Below, in pieces: positions 63,481 to 64,000 of a stretch of 64,000 nt of DNA. Both the position numbers and the translations under genes were made by a program. Source of the stretch: Sipunculus nudus (lineage: Eukaryota; Annelida; Sipuncula; Golfingiida; Sipunculidae); the NCBI GenBank assembly GCA_026874595.1, contig CM049321.1, forward strand, positions 3,644,979-3,708,978, given 5' to 3'. Below the pieces are notes generated by a model that was not told the DNA's origin, ran no database searches, and saw nothing but the letters and a program-made list of their open reading frames with translations. Within the stretch, counting starts at the first letter, position 1. Each line of letters starts with the position of its first letter.

Positions 63481-64000
63481 TATAATGTTTCAGGAACATT
63501 TAGGTGGCTGTTCGAGTTTAACATTATAGGCATTCTCAACTATACAGTATTCTATCGTAATAAGGATAATGTTGCCAGCCCTTAACCTTGAATATATTAT
63601 TCTTATATAAAGGCGTATATTTAGAGGGAGGGATTTATTTTATGGAACACCTTCTCCCCCTGAAGCACCTGCAGTTTATTCTCACTCCACATTTGTTATG
63701 AAAGTACTTGGATCATTAAGCAATGTTTGCGGGATACCATTTAACAGGCACCGATCGATTGGAAATCATCTCACCATTTTTTTAGAAAAATTTTTCTTTA
63801 TTTAAAGGATAGGTTCATGACATTATGGTGGCCCTGTCTATTGAATGAGCGTGCAGGTATTCATACGATAAAAATAGTATGTTATTTTTAAAGGAACCTA
63901 ATCACTTATTTAGCATGTTGATTTAACATGAAAAATAGCGTTGTCTATTTGAAATAAACCTTCCAAAATATTGCCTTGAAGCTGTTTGTTTACCCCTGAA
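63481..64000 (+). repeat. Dispersed repeat A, copy 2 (cut by window end)
   Basis: This is a second copy of the repeat at 1318-1762, with about 100 extra bases near 63530-63630. It begins directly after the right end of the MITE at 63081-63480, so that MITE may have landed at its edge. Confidence 0.75.

Overview
The window reads as animal nuclear DNA, most likely from a bivalve or other mollusc. It is AT-rich and gene-poor. It has spliced exons with GT-AG borders, many (TA)n tracts, kilobases of (GA)n/(CT)n-based satellite, repeats built on TGACCTTGACC-type motifs, and relics of LINE and LTR retrotransposons. Nothing looks bacterial: there are no operons, no CRISPR array and no rRNA. I found no tRNA gene. 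The taxonomic guess comes from repeat style only.

Genes. The one well-supported gene is on the minus strand at 53.3-60.5 kb. Five exons can be chained with matching splice phases: two Pro/Thr-rich linker exons (60361-60447 and 59167-59223) and three exons (56569-56810, 55105-55286, 53347-53427) that together encode one von Willebrand factor type D (VWD) domain. The linker exons sit in a tandem duplication of about 1.1 kb. A remnant of the second VWD exon lies at about 55.77 kb. Two further exons (58086-58165 and 47088-47207) are tentative. A separate minus-strand signal-peptide exon lies at 3704-3763. A 105-residue ORF with a signal-like N-terminus lies at 8054-8371.

Layout. 1-16 kb: AT-rich DNA with small transposon relics, a GGAGCAG minisatellite, a LINE ORF1 relic and a 146-bp tandem repeat. 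16.5-21 kb: a higher-order repeat of about 1 kb carrying many GTCGCCTTAATTC motifs, one unit holding a piggyBac-like MITE. 21-24 kb: two near-identical 1.27-kb units in which the same repeat runs into (GA)n satellite. 24-28.4 kb: pyrimidine-strand satellite. 28.4-30.7 kb: an island with a LINE reverse-transcriptase relic. 30.7-32.8 and 37.0-40.2 kb: purine-strand satellite of the same family, inverted relative to 25-28 kb. Between these two blocks is a 1.4-kb element with GTATCCCCAGAC termini. 41-46 kb: TA tracts, a perfect 31-bp palindrome and second copies of elements seen at 8.8-11.6 kb. 46-53 kb: mostly unrecognised, with a Gag relic at 48.4 kb. 61.2-62.9 kb: a decayed Gypsy-like LTR element. 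63.1 kb to the end: a 400-bp MITE and a second copy of the repeat at 1.3 kb.

Most open reading frames longer than 60 codons are by-products of low-complexity DNA (Ser/Leu from CT tracts, Arg/Glu from GA tracts, Ile/Tyr from TA tracts) and are not called as genes.
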